DNA of 8,944 nt from Deltaproteobacteria bacterium (GTDB lineage Bacteria > Desulfobacterota > DSM-4660 > Desulfatiglandales > Desulfatiglandaceae): positions 1 to 8,944 of the forward strand of contig DREN01000245.1 of assembly GCA_011051075.1 (NCBI GenBank). The letters are read 5' to 3'. The notes beneath the pieces are model-generated. The model did no database searches and had not been told where the DNA came from. It saw only the letters and a program-made list of their open reading frames with translations. Made by a program: the position numbers and the translations under genes. Shown one piece after another: positions 6,261 through 8,944 of this stretch. Position 1 is the stretch's first letter. Every line of letters begins with the position of its first letter.

Positions 6261-7832
6261 TCAAATCTTGAAACTTTCAGCCATTCCTAAGTATTTCTTT
6301 CTCAGTTTCGGTTTCTCTATCTTTCCCGTGGGATTCCTGGGAACATCGTCAAAGATGATCTTTCTTGGCCTCTTATACCTGGGCAGACTCTCGCAGTAAG
6401 TAAGGACTTCTTCCTCGGTCATGGAAGAACCCGGCTTCACCTTGATGACGGCGGCCACGATCTCCCCAAGGCGTTCATCCGGTATCCCTATTACCGCCAC
6501 GTCCTGTACCTTCTGGTTCTCCATGATGAAATCTTCTATCTCCACCGGGAAGATATTTTCGCCGCCGGTAATTATTATATCTTTCTTCCTGTCCACCAGC
6601 CAGATAAACCCGTCCTCATCCACCCGGGCCATATCACCGGTCATGAGCCAGCCGTCTACAAGGGTGTTCTCTGTGGCCTCCGGGTTGTTGTAATACTCCT
6701 TCATGACTCCGGGACCTCTCACTGCCAGTTCCCCGGGCTCCCCCTTTGGCACCTCCTTCTGATCAAGGCCCACGATCTTGAACTCCCAGTCAAAGCCCGG
6801 AAGCCCTATGGCCCCCACCTTATGGAGGTTCTCCATGCCCAGGTGAACACATCCTGGACCCGTGGTTTCGCTCAAGCCGTAGTTGGTATCGTAATCGTGC
6901 TTGGGAAACACCCTTTTCCAGTTCCTGATCAGGCTGGGTGGCACGGGCTGGGCCCCGATATGCATCAGACGCCACTGATCCAGGCTGTAATCATCCAATT
7001 TGACATCGCCGTTCTCAACGGCGATCAGGATATCCTGGGCCCAGGGCACCAGGAGCCACACAATGGTGCACTTTTCCTCGGATACGGCCTCGAGTATCCA
7101 CTCCGGCTTGATCCCCTTCAGGATCACCCCCCTTGCCCCGACAATAAAGTTGCCGAACCAGTGCATCTTGGCCCCCGTATGATAGAGGGGCGGTATGCAC
7201 AGGAAGTTGTCATCGTGGGTCTGGTTGTGGTGCCGGTTTTCCACGATGCAGGCAAACTCCAGATTCCTGTGGGTGAGCAGTATCGGTTTTGGATCTCCTG
7301 TGGTGCCCGAGGTAAAGTAGAGGGCAGCCTCGTCCAGAAGACTGACGGAGATGTTGGGGTCCTGGGCGCTGCCTGTGTTGAGGAAGGTGTCGAACGACTC
7401 TGTGTAGTCCGGTTTGAGATCCTCTGATCCCACAAACACGAAGTCCCTTATGGTCCCCAGATCGTCCCTGATGGTATTGACACGCTCCATAAACTCCTCC
7501 CCGAATACCATGGCCTTGGCCTCTGCGATGTCCGCACAGTACCTTATGTCATCGGACGTAAACCGGAAGTTCAGGGGAACGGCCCAGGCCCCTGTCCTGA
7601 GTATCCCGAAATAGACAGGAAGCCACTCCAGGCAGTTCATCATCAGATGAATAACCTTGTCGCCCTTTCCTATGCCCTTTTTGATGAGGGCAGTGGCCAC
7701 CCGGTTAGCCGTATCGTCAAACTCCTTCCAGGTGATCTCCACCCTCCTGCTCTTTGCAGGCTCCCTTTCAATCAGGGCGATTTCATCCCCGTACATCCTT
7801 GCGTTTCTGGCCAAAATCTCAGTGATAATCAT
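6261..7832 (-). CDS. AMP-forming acyl-CoA synthetase (ANL superfamily acid-CoA ligase)
   Basis: Activates a carboxylic acid with ATP to an acyl-adenylate and transfers it to CoA. With the start at 7832 the protein is 523 residues, normal for FadD-like ligases. Motifs in order: FTSGTTGDPKP (173-183, ATP P-loop), YGLSETTG (318-325), GWLMTGD (394-400), DRKKDIIITGGENI (414-427, hinge region) and PTGKI with catalytic Lys504. The usual PKG of the P-loop is PKP here. No signal peptide is visible. Start choice: GGAGG lies 7 bases before ATG 7832, whereas an in-frame ATG at 7901 has no such site and coincides with the -35 box of the likely promoter, so the longer 546-residue form is unlikely. Position upstream of iorAB suggests an aryl-acetate or related acid as substrate, by inference only; fatty acids or benzoate-type acids are equally compatible with the motifs. 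Confidence 0.92.
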   Translation of the reverse strand: MIITEILARNARMYGDEIALIEREPAKSRRVEITWKEFDDTANRVATALIKKGIGKGDKVIHLMMNCLEWLPVYFGILRTGAWAVPLNFRFTSDDIRYCADIAEAKAMVFGEEFMERVNTIRDDLGTIRDFVFVGSEDLKPDYTESFDTFLNTGSAQDPNISVSLLDEAALYFTSGTTGDPKPILLTHRNLEFACIVENRHHNQTHDDNFLCIPPLYHTGAKMHWFGNFIVGARGVILKGIKPEWILEAVSEEKCTIVWLLVPWAQDILIAVENGDVKLDDYSLDQWRLMHIGAQPVPPSLIRNWKRVFPKHDYDTNYGLSETTGPGCVHLGMENLHKVGAIGLPGFDWEFKIVGLDQKEVPKGEPGELAVRGPGVMKEYYNNPEATENTLVDGWLMTGDMARVDEDGFIWLVDRKKDIIITGGENIFPVEIEDFIMENQKVQDVAVIGIPDERLGEIVAAVIKVKPGSSMTEEEVLTYCESLPRYKRPRKIIFDDVPRNPTGKIEKPKLRKKYLGMAESFKI

Positions 7833-7871
7833 GATTTTTCCTCCCCTGAAACAGTATCTTACTCGCGGCTG

Positions 7872-7901
7872 ACCATAAAAAAAGAGGGCTGAGGGTGTCA
7901 A
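7872..7901 (-). promoter_or_regulatory. Sigma-70-type promoter for the acyl-CoA synthetase (and possibly iorAB)
   Basis: On the minus strand a perfect TTGACA -35 box (7896-7901) is followed by an 18-base spacer and TATGGT (7872-7877), 4 of 6 matches to the -10 consensus. Transcription would begin near 7865, giving a short leader to ATG 7832 with its GGAGG site. With no terminator before iorA, the transcript may run through iorB to the terminator at 3453-3485. Confidence 0.65.
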
Positions 7902-7925
7902 GGCAAAAGGGAGAGCGGTTTTCGG

Positions 7926-7941
7926 CAGGAGGGGCCTCCTG
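7926..7941 (-). other. GC-rich inverted repeat downstream of the TPR gene
   Basis: CAGGAGG (7926-7932) and CCTCCTG (7935-7941) form a tight inverted repeat; a realistic hairpin would have a 6-bp stem and a 4-base loop. It lies about 90 bases after the stop codon of the TPR-like gene and just before the ligase promoter. It lacks a T-run, so at best it is a weak or Rho-assisted transcript end. Confidence 0.35.
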
Positions 7942-8028
7942 AGGGAGCAGGGAATCCCTGGTCTGAGCGCAGGCCGGCCACCTCATCCGGATGGGCGGGT
8001 GGGTCTGAGGACTGTCAGGTTCCTGTTT

Positions 8029-8709
8029 TCAAAGCCTGGCCTTGATCATGGGCAGGAAGGGGGATGACTTATACTCCTTAACGAACTCCTTCACGATCTC
8101 ATTTGCCTTTTCAGTCTGGTTGTCCATTCTCAGGACACGTTCAAGACTGACCATGGCCGTCTCCCTGAACAGGTTACCCGGCTCATCCACGATGGAGCTC
8201 AGGATGGAGATGGCCTCTTTCAACCGGCCCTCGGCCTCATAGCAGGCGGCCAGGGCCAGGGAGGTCAGGGTTTCATATGCCTTTTCTCCGGAGACCTCAT
8301 CCGCAAACCTGCTGTAAAAGGGAACCGCCTCACCGTACTTCTTTTCAATGAACTTAAGATGCCCTATCTGCGGCAGGACCAGTCGCGCGGCCTTTGACAT
8401 GCCGTATTCATCTATCACCTTTTCAAACAGCTCTTCTGCCTTTTTCAGGTTTTCAGCGGTCTGTTCGGGTTCTTCACCGTTACCTACAAGATCGTAGGCC
8501 ATGTTATAGGCCTCCTGGCCCTTACTGTTAACGTGGCTTATATAGCCGGTCACCACCAGGTAACCCACGGCAATAACCGCAACAGCGATCCCAAAGTATT
8601 TCAGCTCACGCAGATGGGCGTTGAAAAAATTGATGGCCCTGTTGGAAAGGGTCAGGAACTCATCCGGACTTTTCAAAAGCTCTTTTCTGCTGATTTTTTT
8701 CTTTGCCAT
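8029..8709 (-). CDS. Membrane-anchored TPR-like (YfgM-like) protein
   Basis: A 226-residue protein with a basic N-terminus (MAKKKISRK), one hydrophobic segment at about 37-58 (YFGIAVAVIAVGYLVVTGYI), then a charged helical region to the end with TPR-like helix pairs: AEELFEKVIDEYG (91-103), YGEAVPFYSRFADEV (125-139), LALAACYEAEGRLKEAISIL (151-170) and TEKANEIVKEFVKEY (199-213). This is the layout of the YfgM/TPR_21 group, in which an inner-membrane anchor holds a TPR domain outside the cytoplasm, with roles in envelope protein folding in E. coli. The match is by architecture only, so function here is open. Start choice: ATG 8709 has GGGAGG 10 bases upstream; an in-frame ATG at 8757 lies inside the predicted promoter and would put unrelated residues before the basic N-terminus. 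It has its own promoter and is separated from the ligase by about 200 bp, so it is probably not functionally tied to it. Confidence 0.8.
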   Translation of the reverse strand: MAKKKISRKELLKSPDEFLTLSNRAINFFNAHLRELKYFGIAVAVIAVGYLVVTGYISHVNSKGQEAYNMAYDLVGNGEEPEQTAENLKKAEELFEKVIDEYGMSKAARLVLPQIGHLKFIEKKYGEAVPFYSRFADEVSGEKAYETLTSLALAACYEAEGRLKEAISILSSIVDEPGNLFRETAMVSLERVLRMDNQTEKANEIVKEFVKEYKSSPFLPMIKARL

Positions 8710-8738
8710 GACAAAACAGCCTCCCTGCTGATGGGGGA

Positions 8739-8767
8739 CTGATACCAGATGGCGCATGCTTCGTCAA
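8739..8767 (-). promoter_or_regulatory. Sigma-70-type promoter for the TPR-like gene
   Basis: Minus-strand TTGACG (8762-8767, 5 of 6) is followed by a 17-base spacer and TATCAG (8739-8744, 4 of 6). Transcription would start near 8732, about 20 bases before the ATG at 8709. The sequence just upstream of and into the -35 box is the same 12 bases as in the ligase promoter. Confidence 0.65.
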
Positions 8768-8783
8768 GGCAAAAAGAACCCTT

Positions 8784-8807
8784 GATTCTGGATGCGAGAT
8801 TCTGGAT
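8784..8807. repeat. Short tandem-like direct repeat GATTCTGGAT
   Basis: GATTCTGGAT occurs at 8784-8793 and again at 8798-8807, a 14-base period, with a further decayed copy just after it (ACTGGA). It lies upstream of the TPR-gene promoter in the otherwise geneless 8768-8944, which also holds a TGGTTGAG-like low-complexity run (about 8840-8861). Probably degenerate intergenic simple-sequence repeat rather than a regulatory site. Confidence 0.6.
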
Positions 8808-8944
8808 ACTGGACCCTAATTCAGACCTCGTTGAATAGTTTGGTGGTTAAATGGTTGAGTAGGAAAATACGTTCTACTATTTCAGGATGTTATGGCTTTT
8901 CAAATGCTGACTGTCCAATTTTCAAGGCAATCATGGGTATGATC

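Noticed and set aside
6822..7427. Open frame of 201 codons on the plus strand opposite the acyl-CoA ligase
   Set aside because: It is antisense to the conserved ATP-binding core of the ligase, with no family-like motif and no upstream signals, so it is a shadow frame.
7972..7979. GGCCGGCC palindrome between the TPR and ligase genes
   Set aside because: An 8-base GC palindrome is unremarkable in this composition and has no partner or context suggesting a function.
8890..8944. Possible 3' end of a minus-strand gene entering from the right edge (ends ...SAFEKP then TAA at 8890-8892)
   Set aside because: Only about 17 codons are visible and no motif can be assigned. One of three frames being open this far is expected by chance.

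Overview
The window reads as ordinary chromosome of a moderately GC-rich, probably anaerobic bacterium. An E. coli-type citrate synthase and NADP isocitrate dehydrogenase sit beside a ferredoxin-dependent indolepyruvate oxidoreductase and an AMP-forming acyl-CoA ligase. Together with the style of the promoters (CTTGAC-type -35 boxes) and the degenerate GATT/ATTGAG runs between genes, this suggests a Desulfobacterota ('deltaproteobacterial') genome, but the taxon is an inference from gene content. No phage, IS, CRISPR, tRNA or rRNA features were seen.

Layout. 1-747 (+): 3' part of an FMN-dependent 2-hydroxyacid dehydrogenase gene that enters from the left edge. 791-2080 (+): citrate synthase gltA, 43 bp behind it and probably cotranscribed. 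2120-3388 (-): isocitrate dehydrogenase icd, convergent with gltA across a 39-bp gap that holds most of a GC-rich hairpin. 3389-3665: noncoding, with a strong minus-strand intrinsic terminator (about 3453-3485) and further foldable sequence that may be a long structured 3' UTR or a small RNA. 3666-4253 and 4268-6118 (-): iorB and iorA. 6261-7832 (-): an acyl-CoA synthetase upstream of iorA. 7833-8028: promoter of the synthetase and the 3' flank of the next gene. 8029-8709 (-): membrane-anchored TPR-like protein with its own promoter. 8710-8944: promoter and short repeats, no convincing gene.

How the genes may work together. GltA and Icd supply the first and third steps of the oxidative TCA branch, making 2-oxoglutarate and NADPH. 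The synthetase-iorA-iorB cluster, with no terminator inside it and a strong one after iorB, looks like one transcription unit. IorAB interconverts aryl-pyruvates and aryl-acetyl-CoA plus CO2 using ferredoxin, and the ligase could make or use the matching acyl-CoA. The hydroxyacid dehydrogenase could feed 2-oxoacids into the same chemistry, but it lies on the other strand across the TCA genes, so that link is weak.

The most notable details are two active-site or cofactor substitutions (Arg to His in the flavoprotein signature; Cys to His in the first Fe-S motif of IorA), the foldable region between iorB and icd, and a shared 12-base extended -35 block in front of two genes. No clearly new multi-gene system was seen.
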